Translations under genes and position numbers: made by a program | DNA from: Adenophora triphylla var. japonica | Lineage: Eukaryota > Streptophyta > Magnoliopsida > Asterales > Campanulaceae | Length of the DNA stretch: 64,000 nt | Direction of reading: 5' to 3' | Assembly: GCA_022495995.1 (NCBI GenBank) | Contig: JAFEMH010006985.1 | Coordinates: 7,501 to 71,500, forward strand | Shown: positions 23,378 through 36,300 of the stretch, one piece after another | How positions within the stretch are numbered: the stretch's first letter is position 1 | Layout: the number at the start of each line of letters is the position of its first letter | The notes under the pieces: model-generated | The model's input: the letters and a program-made list of their open reading frames with translations, nothing else | What the model was told of the DNA's origin: nothing | The model's database searches: none

Positions 23378-24312
23378 GGTGAATTTTATTTGCAAGGCAC
23401 GATTTATATAAGGCACATGAAAATGATTTAATTGTCCTCATATATAAAGTAAAACCCTCTCAATTTCTCTCATTCCCTTCAACACCGTTCACCGGCTTCT
23501 CTTTGATCCTCCTCTTTACCTAATTTTAGTATATCGAACTTTATGTATCGTAGGTGTAATTTGCACTAGTTTAATTGATGCTGTTTATGCTTTGAATTGC
23601 GTGATTTTGGATTGGAGCTTTAGTTGTTTTACCAGAATCTAGGGTTTTCCTACTGTTCATCTGTGTGAAGGAGGCGGTTCGCCACAACTTGAATTGAACT
23701 ATCGGCTCTGACCTAACAGGATCCATCGGCGGGCGACCCACCAGCGCTCTCTCCCATTCTCTCTATCTCGTTCGATTACCGTGCTCTCTCTCTAGAACTC
23801 TATCTTTCTCTCTCTTCAACTACTCCTTACAGATTGGATTACTGTGTGACACGATACACCCAGAATGAGATGTTGATGAACTGGGTTTGAATTTGTTGTT
23901 TAGAATTTCATTGATGAACTGGGTTTGAAATTGAAGTGCGAAATATGTTTCTGGACTGTGATTATTTTGTGTAATTTTACACGAGATGTTTCACAACAGT
24001 TCGTGTAAAATTACACGAAATGGTTCCAAAAATTTCGTATATAGGCACACGAAACACAATGGAACAATGTTTAGGTTGTTTCGTATGCCTATACACGAAA
24101 CTGGTCCTTCTATCTCGTATGAAAATGCACGAAATAATTGTTAATATTTCGTGTAAATCTACACGAAATAACTCAATACATTTCGTGTATTTTCATATGA
24201 AACATAACTGACAACGTCGTGTATAATCACACGAAACGTCTGCGTACGGGAGGGACATTTTTGTCCATTTTCCGTGCCTTGCAAATGAGGTGCCTTGCAA
24301 ATAACCACGCCC
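23378..24312. mobile_element. Mutator-like non-autonomous element, 935 bp
   Basis: The perfect 9-bp repeat CTAGTAAAG lies at 23369-23377 and 24313-24321. Ends are inverted and share ATTTGCAAGGCAC. The left subterminal region also has AAGGCACATG and the right a second GTGCCTTGCAAA. The interior includes a TATATAAAG box near 23441 followed by a CT-rich leader-like region (23460-23830), possibly a captured promoter and 5' UTR, then a palindrome array. No clear protein. Confidence 0.75.
23969..24237. repeat. array of short palindromes (TTTCGTGTA..TACACGAAA)
   Basis: About seven inverted units with changing centres, for example TTCGTGTAAAATTACACGAA, TTTCGTATGCCTATACACGA and TTTCGTGTAAATCTACACGA, spaced about 10-20 bases apart. 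The TTTCGT and ACGAAA edges are kept while the middles vary, suggesting selection or repeated conversion at the edges. Confidence 0.85.
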
Positions 24313-24399
24313 CTAGTAAAGCCCGTGATCGAGAATACGTGGTATTTTTTTAATTAAAAGTGAGGACAAAATGGAAAATGGACAACTTAGTGAGGGTAA

Positions 24400-26579
24400 T
24401 GTGACGACCCCAACCCTAGGCACTAATTTTAAATATTAAATTATATGCTTTTAATATTTATGTTAGCTTTATGTGTTCAATTATGTCTTTAAATTCTTAA
24501 TTTAAGATAAATTGGGTGAGAAGTAAATTTAGAATCTTTTATGAATTTATTAGACATTAAATAAGAACCTTGGAGAAATAATAAAAAAATAGAAAATAGA
24601 TAAATATATGAGGAGGTTAAAATGGGTAGAATAATTAATTAAGGGGAAGGGTAAATTAAATTGGGGTGAAAGCCTTTTGTAGATATTTTCTTGGGGGGGG
24701 GGGGGCAAAGAAGTCTTACTCCCCCTAGGCTTGACATGTGTCCAACTCCCTCACCTCCTCTTACTTCCTCCTCCATTATTCCCATACTTCCTCCTAGCAA
24801 GACCTTGAGAGAACTCCATGGAAGCTCTCAACTCATCTTCTTGAAGCCAAGCCATTTCTCCACCAAATTCAAGTCTAGGAGCATCATTGAAGTTGGATCA
24901 TCTAGGAGAATCCATCAAGTTAGAAAGATCACCCTTCCATTATAAAACCCTAAGGTGAGTTGTTATGATTCCCTTCTTCTACTTGTTCATAAGTTCTTTA
25001 AATATTGTTCTTGCCCTTATGATGTTGATTTCATGCTTGGGAAACCTTAATGGAAGTTGGATGATTGGAAAATGAAATTAGTTGAAGCTAGGGTTCAATG
25101 AAGATAATCAAAAAGGTTTGAAATGGGTGGAATTTGTAGTGATAAATGATCTAGGGTTTCTTGGTTTTGAGTTTACATGTTTTGTATGAGACTTGGTAAG
25201 GTTAAGGTATCCTTTGGTGTTCTTGAAATAAGCAATGGTAGAAGGAAAGGAGAACTAGGTTTAAAAAGGATTAAAATCTGAATTTGGGCTGGAAGGAGGC
25301 TTGGGCGGTCGCCCGTAGGGGCCGAGCGGCCGCCCATCATGGCAAAAGAGCTCACAATTGCTTTGAAAATCCACTTGGGCGGTCGCCCAGTGGTGAGGGC
25401 GGTCGCCCGTAGTGGCGTAAACTTACATCCTCTTTGGAAATCCACTGGCGGTCGCCCGAAGTGGTATGGGCGGTCGCCCGCTGACCCCTGAACCAACTCT
25501 TTAGTTTGAACTAGAATCGTTTAGCAAGTTTGTTTGGCCACTTATAAATCGTGACTCCCACTTGGTAATTGAACTTGAACCTTCATAGAGGCCTTGTATC
25601 CTCGTATATGGAAATTGTAGGGTGGGTTAATGATACCTTGTTTCCTTACTTGATATTATATACATTATTGATGTTGTTTAGTGTATTCATAAATTGTTAC
25701 ACTTTGATATTGATTGGGCATGAGTATATATTACCGTGTGGCTATTGTTATCCCTTTTGTGGATTTTATTTCAAGTAACTATTATGTGCTTGATGATCTG
25801 TTAATCAGCTGATATTTGGGGGTATAACGTAATACGATCAATTATGGAAGTGTGACCTAAGGTGATCGGATTATGTTATACCTGTGACCGTCCCCTCCTG
25901 TGGCCCACTGAGTTGTGGTTATAGCATCTGTATTGAGCCAAAAGCCTTACAGAGTTGCTACTATCTTATTTGGTTCCCTGAAAAATGGGTCTTATAAGAT
26001 GTGAGTATTGCTTAAGCAGCTCACTTAAGATTGGAGTATTATTATACCCAATGTTGTACGACTATTGTTCAGACGGGAAAAGGTAAACCAAAGGTAACGT
26101 AAGGTGTTTACAGTTTTTCCAACGTGTTATGTGTTGCATTTATTTGGCATATTGTTGCATCCATAATAGCTTGCTGAGATTTATTCTCACCCCTCTCCCT
26201 TTAATGTTTTAGATCCCGAGACAGGCGGATCGGCCAAGTAAGGACGGAGAGGAGTTTGGAAGTAATCTTTTGGGTATTGTCGGGGTATGTATAGGTTGGC
26301 GTATAAAATGTATTTTAGTAATTCCTTCTTGGAGTTTGTAATTATAAACTTTAATTTCTACGTCATAACCTTAATCTTTTGTAATTAAACAGTGTTCGCT
26401 TTCAAAGTTAGTCAACTCCTCCTCCAAAGTGGAGTGGAGTAGAGTTCTTTTGAAATTGTTATGTTATTAATGTTTATATTTGAAAGTCAAAGTAAAGTTT
26501 TAAAAGTTTAGTGTTTTTGGGTTAGTTTGAGGACGCTCCAACTCGGGACACGTGTAGGTTCCGGGTCGGGGTCCTCACG
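24400..26579 (+). repeat. Tekay LTR 1
   Basis: Starts TGTGACGACCCC after the GGTAA duplication and ends GTCCTCACG, a change from the CACA of the other two LTRs. A TATAAAA at 24941-24947 is the best promoter candidate. A 12-G run starts at 24691. The palindrome cluster is at 25302-25481. 2180 bp. Confidence 0.92.
25302..25481. repeat. GC-rich palindrome cluster in LTR 1
   Basis: Six units of the type GGGCGGTCGCCC (arms GGGCG and CGCCC, centre GT) occur as three close pairs: 25303 with the variant GAGCGGCCGCCC near 25324, 25376 with 25397, and 25446 with 25468. Pairs are separated by about 40-50 bases of AT-richer spacer containing GGAAATCCAC or GAAAATCCAC. Confidence 0.9.
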
Positions 26580-26658
26580 GTTAATATCGAGCTCGGTTAG
26601 AATTCTCGGGTAGAGTCTAGGCGAGTGAGAGTGTGTGATAACTGACGTCGAGTGTTTA

Positions 26659-29600
26659 ATGCAGGAGTTTGTTATAATGGCGGGAAATGATGGTGATCAG
26701 AATCGGGCTTTGGGTGATGGTGGTAATCCGAATGTTGAAATGATGGATATGTTCCGAGTGTTTCTTCAGACTATGGCAAATCAGAATCAAGGTAGGCAGC
26801 AGCCGGAGGGCAGACAAGGGCAACATGGTCTAGAGAAGTTCGTGAAGATGTCTCCTCCTAGCTTCAACGGAGATCCGGATCCGGTGAAGGCTGAGAGGTG
26901 GCTTGAGGCCATGAATAAGATTTTCGCAGCTATGGAGAGTTCGGATGCGGAGAAGGTGAGATGCGCCGTTTTCAAGTTGGAAGGACCCGCGGAGCACTGG
27001 TGGCAGGTAGTGAAGGATGTTTGGGACCGGGATTTGACACCGCAGACTTGGGAGAACTTTACACGCAAGTTCCGGGATCACTTCGTGCCAATGGTTACTA
27101 GAGACAAGAAGGAAGTCGAGTTTCTGAAACTGGAGCAAGGGACCATGACTATAGCACAGTATTCAGCAAAGTTCACAGAGTTAGCCCGATATTGTCCTCA
27201 TTTGGTGCCGGATGAGGAGAGGCGGATCTACCGGTTTGTGAAGGGTTTAAGGGTTGAGTTCCGGAAGCAGTTATTGACGCATAACTTCGCCAACTTCCAA
27301 GCAGCAGTGAATATGGCGTATCGGATTGAGAATGACATAGAGGAGCATCGTGGTAAGAATGAAGGCGGAAACAGAAATAGATTCCAAGGTCAAGGTTCGG
27401 GACAGAATAGAGCGCAGCCTAGGACATTCACTCCGGGGGCAAATCGAGGAGGAAATGTGACGACTCCGGCAAATCGTTCGACTCCAGGTCAGTTTGGGAC
27501 AGTGTGCGGTTATTGTAAGAAGCTAGGGCATTCGGAGGACAAGTGTTGGAGCAAGCAAGGAAAATGTTTAGAGTGTGGGGCGACAGGCCATTTCCGGAAG
27601 AATTGTCCCAGGTGGCAGAATAAGCAAGCTTCGGGTACCGGATTTGGGGGACAAGGTAGTGGTGTGAAGAGAGGTGTAGACGGGAAACCCAAAGATAGGG
27701 TGCAAGGTCGAGTGTTCGCCTTGGGTCAAGGAGAGGTCGATCCCAATGCTGTCATTAGAGGTATAGTTCCTGTCTCAGGAGTTAAGGCCCGCATTCTTAT
27801 AGATCCCGGGTCTTCCCATTCATTTGTGGCATCACATTTTGCATTCTCATTGCATACTTTGCCTGAATCTATGCCTTATGTGTTGGAGGTCTCTACTCCT
27901 ATGGGAGAGTGCCTCACATCTTCTTTGATATATCCTGGTTGTGATGTGACAATATGTGGGCATGTATTGCCGGTGGATTTGGTCGAGTTACCAATCCGTG
28001 ATTTTGATGTGACCCTTGGAATGGATTGGTTGAGTCAGTGTCATGCTTTGGTAGACTGTCGTAGAAAGCGAGTCTCATTTGCTATGCCTGATGTGCCTAC
28101 TTTTATATTTGATGCGGATAGATCTATGTTCGGTTTACATGTCATTTCTGCTTTAAAGGCTAGGAAGATGCTATCTAAGGGGTGTGCGGGTTACTTGGCT
28201 TATGTGGTAGATTCCAATAAGAAGTCTCCCGAGTTAGCTCATGTTCCGGTTGTCAATGAATTTAGTGATGTGTTTTCTAGTGAGTACTCTATGCCTCCGG
28301 ATCGTGAGGTAGAATTTTGTATTGACTTAGTGCCCGGTACCGCACCTATCTCAAAAGCACCCTATAGAATGGCTCCGGCCGAGTTAAAAGAGTTGAAGGT
28401 CCAATTGCAAGAATTGTTAGACCGAGGTTTTATTCGTCCTAGTGTGTCTCCGTGGGGAGCACCGGTCTTATTTGTTAGGAAGAAGGATGGTACCTTACGA
28501 TTGTGTATTGACTATCGTTTGTTGAACCAAGCCACCATTAAGAATAAATATCCTCTTCCGCATATAGATGATTTGTTTGACCAACTCCAAGGTTCCGTTA
28601 TCTACTCAAAGCTTGATTTGAGAAGCGGATACCATCAGTTGAAGATTAGGCCGGATGATATTGCTAAGACAGCTTTCCGAACTAGATATGGTCATTATGA
28701 GTTTGTTGTGATGCCCTTCGGATTGACTAATGCTCCAGCCGTGTCTATGGATATGATGAACCGTGTCTTCAAGCCTTATCTTGATAGCTTTGTGGTAGTG
28801 TTCATAGATGATATTCTTGTTTACTCTAAGTCCCGGGAAGAGCACGAGAAGCATTTGAGGATTGTCTTGTCCGTTCTTCGTGAGAAGCAGTTGTACGCTA
28901 AGTTCAGCAAGTGCGAGTTTTGGCTTGAGCAGATTTCTTTCTTGGGGCATGTGGTGTCGAGTTCGGGAATTTCCGTGGATCCTTCAAAGATTGAAGCCGT
29001 GGTTAATTGGAAGCAACCTTCGACTGTGACCGAGGTCCGTAGTTTTCTTGGTTTGGCGGGGTATTATCGGAGGTTCATTGAAGGGTTTTCTCGGATTGCG
29101 ACTCCGTTGACTAGGTTGACTCGGAAGGATGTATCGTTTGTATGGGATTCCAAGTGTGAAGAAAGTTTTAATGAATTGAAGAAAGAGGTTGACGACGGCT
29201 CCTGTTCTTACCCTTCCGGATGGTTGTGAGAATTTTGTGATCTATAGTGATGCCTCGAAGGCGGGTTTGGGATGTGTCCTCATGCAAAATGGGAAGGTTA
29301 TTGCGTATGCCTCTAGGAAGTTATCACCGGCGGAACAGAATTACCCTACTCATGATATGGAATTGGCGGCGATTGTATTTGCGTTGCATAAGTGGAAACA
29401 CTACCTTTATGGGGCGAAGTTTGAGATTTTCACCGATCATAAGAGTTTGAAATACTTATTTACCCAAAAGGAGCTGAACAACCGACAAAGGAGATGGCTT
29501 GAGTTTTTGAAGGATTTTGATTGTATAATTTCTTATCATCCGGGGAAGGCCAATGTAGTGGCGGATGCGATTAGCCGAAAGGCGTATGTGTCAGCTTTGA

Positions 29601-31162
29601 GTTCTCGAGAATTGAAGAGTGAAGTAATCATTGCGAATGTTCGAGCCGTTCCGACATTGTATGGAGATTTGAAGGAAGCTCAACAAGGTGATCCGGAGTT
29701 GAAGAAAATTTTTGATCAAGTGCAAGATGGGAAAGTCGGGGAATTTGCGTTGAATAGAGAAGGGATTTTAACCTTTCAAGGGAGAATTTGCGTTCCTTCA
29801 TCACCGAAAATTAAGAGGCGTGTATTAGAGGATGGCCATAAGTCCAAGTTTGCGATTCACCCGGGTAGTACGAAAATGTATCAAGACTTGAAGCGTGGAT
29901 ATTGGTGGAATGGAATGAAAAGGGAAATTGCGGATTATGTTTCTAAGTGTTTGACTTGTCAACAAATTAAGGCCGAGCATCAGAGACCGGCGGAACTACT
30001 TCAACCGTTGGATATTTCGGAGTGGAAATGGGAAGGGATCTCGATGGATTTTGTTTCGGGTTTACCTCTTACCGCGAAGAAGATGGATGCTATTTGGGTT
30101 ATTGTGGATAGGTTGACAAAGTCGGCTCATTTTCTTCCGGTGTCAACCAAGTTTTCGTTGGAGAAGTTAGCCCAGTTGTATATGAAGGAGATTGTGAGAC
30201 TTCACGGGGTTCCAGTTAGTATTGTTTCCGATAGAGATCCGAGGTTCACTTCTAGATTTTGGAGAGCATTGCATGAAGCCTTGGGTTCTAAGTTGTGTTT
30301 TAGTACGGCGTTTCATCCTCAAACCGACGGTCAGTCCGAGAGAACTATTCAGATACTTGAGGATATGTTACGGGCTTGTGTGATGGATTTCCAATTATCG
30401 TGGGAGGATCATCTACCGTTAGTTGAGTTTGCTTACAATAAAAGCTATCAGTCTAGTATTGAGATGGCTCCGTATGAGGCGTTGTATGGTAGAAAGTGTA
30501 GATCTCCGATGTGTTGGGATGAGGTAGGTGAAGCGAGACTTTGGGGCCCGGATTTGGTTAGAGGTTCTACGGAGAAGATCAAGGTGACTCGGGATAGATT
30601 GAAGACGGCTCAGAGTAGACAGAAAAGCTACGCCGACAATAGAAGGCGGGATTTATCTTTTCGGGTTGGTGACTTTGTGTTCTTGAAGGTCTCTCTGAGG
30701 ACGGGAATTAAAAGGTTTGGTAATAAGGGTAAGTTGGCTCCGAGGTTTGTAGGTCCGTTTGAGATTCTAGAGAAGATTGGGGATTTGGCTTACCGGTTGG
30801 CGTTACCCCCGTCTTTTTCTTTGCTTCATGATGTGTTTCACGTTTCTATGTTAAGGAAGTATTGTCATGACCCCTCCCATGTTTTGAGTTCTCCCCCCGA
30901 CGATGTTCAGGCGGACATGTCTTATGTGGAAGAACCGTTAAGAGTCTTAGAATTTCAAGTTAAGGAGTTGAGAACTAAGAGTATCCCGATAGTGAAAGTC
31001 CTTTGGAAGAATCATACCGTCGAGGAAGCGACGTGGGAGCTAGAGTCGGAGATGAAGGCGAAATACCCTTGGTTGTTTGAGAATTCAAGTAAGTCTTTTA
31101 AAATTCAGGTCGAATTTTCTTTAAGGGGGAGTGAGTGTGACGATCCCAACCCTAGGCACTAA
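26659..31162 (+). pseudogene. Tekay gag-pol polyprotein, internal copy 1, one frameshift
   Basis: Gag-pol drives particle assembly and reverse transcription, and inserts the cDNA. In order: retroviral-type gag (EHWW motif kept), two CCHC zinc knuckles ([28 protein letters not shown]), aspartic protease ([10 protein letters not shown]), reverse transcriptase with FIDD at the active site, RNase H (SDASKAGLG), integrase with the HHCC finger, and DDE residues in SMDF, SDRDP and SERT. The C-terminal chromodomain ([18 protein letters not shown]) targets insertion through histone marks in this group. A one-base insertion near 29186 shifts the frame between RT and RNase H; otherwise it is open. The first ATGs are at 26659 and 26677. 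The final residues read into LTR 2. The upstream PBS is damaged, so this copy is disabled in cis as well. Confidence 0.92.
31123..31135 (+). other. polypurine tract, copy 1
   Basis: AAGGGGGAGTGAG directly precedes the TGTGACG start of LTR 2, the expected plus-strand primer site. Confidence 0.8.
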
Positions 31163-33308
31163 TTTTAAATATTAAATTATATGCTTTTAATATTTATGTT
31201 AGCTTTATGTGTTCAATTATGTCTTTAAATTCTTAATTTAAGATAAATTGGGTGAGAAGTAAATTTAGAATCTTTTATGAATTTATTAGACATTAAATAA
31301 GAACCTTGGAAAAATAATAAAAAAAATAGAAAATAGATAAATATATGAGGAGGTTAAAATGGGTAGAATAATTAATTAAGGGGAAGGGTAAATTAAATTG
31401 GGGTGAAAGCCTTTTGTAGATATTTTCTTGGAGGGGGGGGCAAAGAAGTCTTACTCCCCCTAGGCTTGACATGTGTCCAACTCCCTCACCTCCTCTTACT
31501 TCCTCCTCCATTATTCCCATACTTCCTCCTAGCAAGACCTTGAGAGAACTCCATGGAAGCTCTCAACTCATCTTCTTGAAGCCAAGCCATTTCTCCACCA
31601 AATTCAAGTCTAGGAGCATCATTAAAGTTGGATCATCTAGGAGAATCCATCGAGTTAGAAAGATCACCCTTCCATTATAAAACCCTAAGGTGAGTTGTTA
31701 TGATTCCCTTCTTCTACTTGTTCATAAGTTCTTTAAATATTGTTCTTGCCCTTATGATGTTGATTTCATGCTTGGGAAACCTTAATGAAAGTTGGATGAT
31801 TGGAAAATGAAATTAGTTGAAGCTAGGGTTCAATGAAGATAATCAAAAAGGTTTGAAATGAGTGGAATTTGTAGTGATAAATGATCTAGGGTTTCTTGAT
31901 TTTGAGTTTACATGTTTTGTATGAGACTTGGTAAGGTTAAGGTATCCTTTGGTGTTCTTGAAATAAGCAATGGTAGAAGGAAAGGAGAACTAGGTTTAAA
32001 AAGGATTAAAATCTGAATTTGGGCTGGAAGGAGGCTTGGGCGGTCGCCCATGGGGGGCTGAGCGGCCGCCCATCATGGCAGTAGCTCACAATTGCTTTGA
32101 AAATCCACTTGGGCGGTCGCCCAAGTGGTGAGGGCGGTCGCCCATAGTTGCAGAAACTTACATCCTCTTTGGAAATCCACTTGGGCGGTCGCCCAAGTGG
32201 TATGGCGTCGCCCGCTGACCACTGAACCAACTCTTTGGTTTGAACTAGAATCGTTTAGCAAGTTTGTTTGGCCACTTATAAATCGTGACTCCCACTTGGT
32301 AATTGAACTTGAACCTTCATAGAGGCCTTGTATCCTCGTATATGGAAATTGTAGGGTGGGTTAATGATACCTTGTTTTCTTACTTGATATTATATACATT
32401 ATTGATGTTGTTTAGTGTATTCATAAATTGTTACACTTTGATATTGATTGGGCATGAGTATATATTACCGTGTGGCTATTGTTATCCCTTTTGTGGATTT
32501 TATTTCAAGTAACTATTATGTGCTTGATGATACATTAATCGGTGATATTGGGGGTATAACGTAATACGATCAATTATGGAAGTGTGACCTAATGTGATCG
32601 GATTATGTTATACCTGTGACCGTCCCCTCCTGTGGCCACAGGTTGGGGTTATAGCATCTGTATTGAGCCAAAAGCCTTACAGAGTTGCTACTATCTTATT
32701 TGGTTCCCTGAAAAATGGGTCTTATAAGATGTGAGTATTGCTTAAGCAGCTCACTTAAGATTGGAGTATTATTATACCCAATGTTGTACGACTATTGTTC
32801 AGACGGGAAAAGGTAAACCAAAGGTAACGTAAGGTGTTTACAGTTTTTCCAACGTGTTATGTGTTGCATTTATTTGGCATATTGTTGCATCCATAATAGC
32901 TTGCTGAGATTTATTCTCACCCCTCTCCCTTTAATGTTTTAGATCCCGAGACAGGCGGACCGGCCAAGTAAGGACGGAGAGAGTTTGGAAGTAATCTTTT
33001 GGGTATTGTCGGGGTATGTATAGGTTGGCGTATAAAATGTATTTTAGTAATTCCTTCTTGGAGTTTGTAATTATAAACTTTAATTTCTACGTCATAACCT
33101 TAATCTTTTGTAATTAAACAGTGTTCGCTTTCAAAGTTAGTCAACTCCTCCTCCAAAGTGGAGTGGAGTAGAGTTCTTTTGAAATTGTTATGTTATTAAT
33201 GTTTATATTTGAAAGTCAAAGTAAAGTTTTAAAAGTTTAGTGTTTTTGGGTTAGTTTGAGGACGCTCCAACTCGGGACACGTGTAGGTTTCGGGTCGGGG
33301 TCCTCACA
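31136..33308 (+). repeat. Tekay LTR 2 (shared middle LTR)
   Basis: Starts TGTGACGATCCC, ends GTCCTCACA. It serves as 3' LTR for copy 1 and 5' LTR for copy 2, and no target duplication lies at either edge. 2173 bp. Confidence 0.92.
32037..32215. repeat. GC-rich palindrome cluster in LTR 2
   Basis: Same layout as LTR 1. Arms are longer in places: ACTTGGGCG and CGCCCAAGT around a GT centre near 32107 and 32180. The last unit has lost bases (ATGGCGTCGCCCG). Confidence 0.9.
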
Positions 33309-33310
33309 GT

Positions 33311-33324
33311 TGGTATCAGAGCTC
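33311..33324 (+). other. primer binding site, copy 2
   Basis: TGGTATCAGAGCTC two bases after the LTR matches the 3' end of initiator tRNA-Met. At the same place in copy 1 (near 26581) the sequence is TTAATATCGAGCTC and should no longer prime. Confidence 0.9.
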
Positions 33325-33388
33325 GGTTAGAATTCTCGGGTAGAGTCTAGCTGAGTGAGAGTGTGTGATAACTGACGTCGAGTGTTTA

Positions 33389-36300
33389 ATGCAGGAGTTT
33401 GTTATAATGGCGGGAAATGATGGTGATCAGAATCGGGCTTTGGGTGATGGTGGTAATCCGAATGTTGAAATGATGGATATGTTCCGAGTGTTTCTTCAGA
33501 CTATGGCAAATCAGAATCAAGGTAGGCAGCAGCCGGAGGGCAGACAAGGGCAACATGGTCTAGAGAAGTTCGTGAAGATGTCTCCTCCTAGCTTCAACGG
33601 AGATCCGGATCCGGTGAAGGCTGAGAGGTGGCTTGAGGCTATGAATAAGATTTTCGCAGCTATGGAGAGTTCGGATGCGGAGAAGGTGAGATGCGCCGTT
33701 TTCAAGTTGGAAGGACCCGCGAGCACTTTGGTGGCGAGTGTAGTGAAGGATGGTTGGGACCGTGATTTGACACCGCAGACTTGGGAGAACTTTACACGCA
33801 AGTTCTGGGATCACTTCGTGCCAATGGTTACTAGAGACAAGAAGGAAGTCGAGTTTCTGAAACTGGAGCAAGGGACCATGACTATAGCACAGTATTCAGC
33901 AAAGTTCACAGAGTTAGCCCGATATTGTCCTCATTTGGTGCCGGATGAGGAGAGGCGGATCTACCGGTTTGTGAAGGGTTTAAGGGTTGAGTTCCGGAAG
34001 CAGTTATTGACGCATAACTTCGCCAACTTCCAAGCAGCAGTGAATATGGCGTATCGGATTGAGAATGACATAGAGGAGCATCGTGGTAAGAATGAAGGCG
34101 GAAACAGAAATAGATTCCAAGGTCAAGGTTCGGGACAGAATAGAGCGCAGCCTAGGACATTCACTCCGGGGGCAAATCGAGGAGGAAATGTGACGACTCC
34201 GACAAATCGTTCGACTCCAGGTCAGTTTGGGACAGTGTGCGGTTATTGTAAGAAGCTAGGGCATTCGGAGGACAAGTGTTGGAGTAAGCAAGGAAAATGT
34301 TTAGAGTGTGGGGCGACAGGCCATTTCCGGAAGAATTGTCCCAGGTGGCAGAATAAGCAAGCTTCTGTACCTGGATTTGGGGGACAAGGTAGTGGTGTGA
34401 AGAGAGGTGTAGACGAGAAACCCAAAGATAGGGTGCAAGGTCGAGTGTTCGCCTTGGGTCAAGGAGAGGTCGATCCCAATGCTGTCATTAGAGGTATAGT
34501 TCCTGTCTCAGGAGTTAAGGCCCGCATTCTTATAGATCCCGGGTCTTCCCATTCATTTGTGGCATCACATTTTGCATTCTCATTGCATACTTTGCCTGAA
34601 TCTATGCCTTATGTGTTGGAGGTCTCTACTCCTATGGGAGAGTGCCTCACATCTTCTTTGATATATACTGGTTGTGATGTGACAATATGTGGGCATGTAT
34701 TGCCGGTGGATTTGGTCGAGTTACCAATCCGTGATTTTGATGTGATCCTTGGAATGGATTGGTTGAGTCAGTGTCATGCTTTGGTAGACTGTCGTAGAAA
34801 GCGAGTCTCATTTGCTATGCCTGATGTGCCTACTTTTATATTTGATGCGGATAGATCTATGTTCGGTTTACATGTCATTTCTGCTTTAAAGGCTAGGAAG
34901 ATGCTATCTAAGGGGTGTGCGGGTTACTTGGCTTATGTGGTAGATTCCAATAAGAAGTCTCCCGAGTTAGCTCATGTTCCGGTTGTCAATGAATTTAGTG
35001 ATGTGTTTTCTAGTGAGTACTCTATGCCTCCGGATCGTGAGGTAGAGTTTTGTATTGACTTAGTGCCCGGTACCGCACCTATCTCAAAAGCGCCCTATAG
35101 AATGGCTCCTACGAGTTAAAAGAGTTGAAGGTCCAATTGCAAGAATTGTTAGACCGAGGTTTTATTCGTCCTAGTGTGTCTCCGTGGGGAGCACCGGTCT
35201 TATTTGTTAGGAAGAAGGATGGTACCTTACGATTGTGTATTGACTATCGTTTGTTGAACCAAGCCACCATTAAGAATAAATATCCTCTTCCGCATATAGA
35301 TGATTTGTTTGACCAACTCCAAGGTTCCGTTATCTACTCAAAGCTTGATTTGAGAAGCGGATACCATCAGTTGAAGATTAGGCCGGATGATATTGCTAAG
35401 ACAAATTTTCCGAACTAGATATGGTCATTATGAGTTTGTTGTGATGCCCTTCGGGTTGACTAATGCTCCAGCCGTGTCTATGGATATGATGAACCGTGTC
35501 TTCAAGCCTTATCTTGATAGCTTTGTGGTAGTGTTCATAGATGATATTCTTGTTTACTCTAAGTCCCGGGAAGAGCACGAGAAGCATTTGAGGATTGTCT
35601 TGTCCGTTCTTCGTGAGAAGCAGTTGTACGCTAAGTTCAGCAAGTGCGAGTTTTGGCTTGAGCAGATTTCTTTCTTGGGGCATGTGGTGTCGAGTTCGGG
35701 AATTTCCGTGGATCCTTCAAAGATTGAAGCCGTGGTTAATTGGAAGCAACCTTCGACTGTGACCGAGGTCCGTAGTTTTCTTGGTTTGGCGGGGTATTAT
35801 CGGAGGTTCATTGAAGGGTTTTCTCGGATTGCGACTCCGTTGACTAGGTTGACTCGGAAGGATGTATCGTTTGTATGGGATTCCAAGTGTGAAGAAAGTT
35901 TTAATGAATTGAAGAAGAGGTTGACGACGGCTCCTGTTCTTACCCTTCCGGATGGTTGTGAGAATTTTGTGATCTATAGTGATGCCTCGAAGGCGGGTTT
36001 GGGATGTGTCCTCATGCAAAATGGGAAGGTTATTGCGTATGCCTCTAGGAAGTTATCACCGGCGGAACAGAATTACCCTACTCATGATATGGAATTGGCG
36101 GCGATTGTATTTGCGTTGCATAAGTGGAAACACTACCTTTATGGGGCGAAGTTTGAGATTTTCACCGATCATAAGAGTTTGAAATACTTATTTACCCAAA
36201 AGGAGCTGAACAACCGACAAAGGAGATGGCTTGAGTTTTTGAAGGATTTTGATTGTATAATTTCTTATCATCCGGGGAAGGCCAATGTAGTGGCGGATGC

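Noticed and set aside
25302..25481. Regular GC palindromes with spacers could be read as a CRISPR-like array
   Set aside because: Units are only about 12 bases, spacers are unequal and repeated in all three LTRs, there are no cas genes, and the context is a plant retrotransposon.
25173..25496. Open frame of 107 codons across the LTR palindromes (Gly-Arg-Pro-Pro-rich)
   Set aside because: It arises from the repeated GGGCGGTCGCCC units, differs in frame between LTRs and resembles no known protein.
26787..27138. Minus-strand open frames inside the Tekay gag
   Set aside because: Shadows of the conserved gag-pol frame; they recur at the same place in copy 2 because the DNA is the same.
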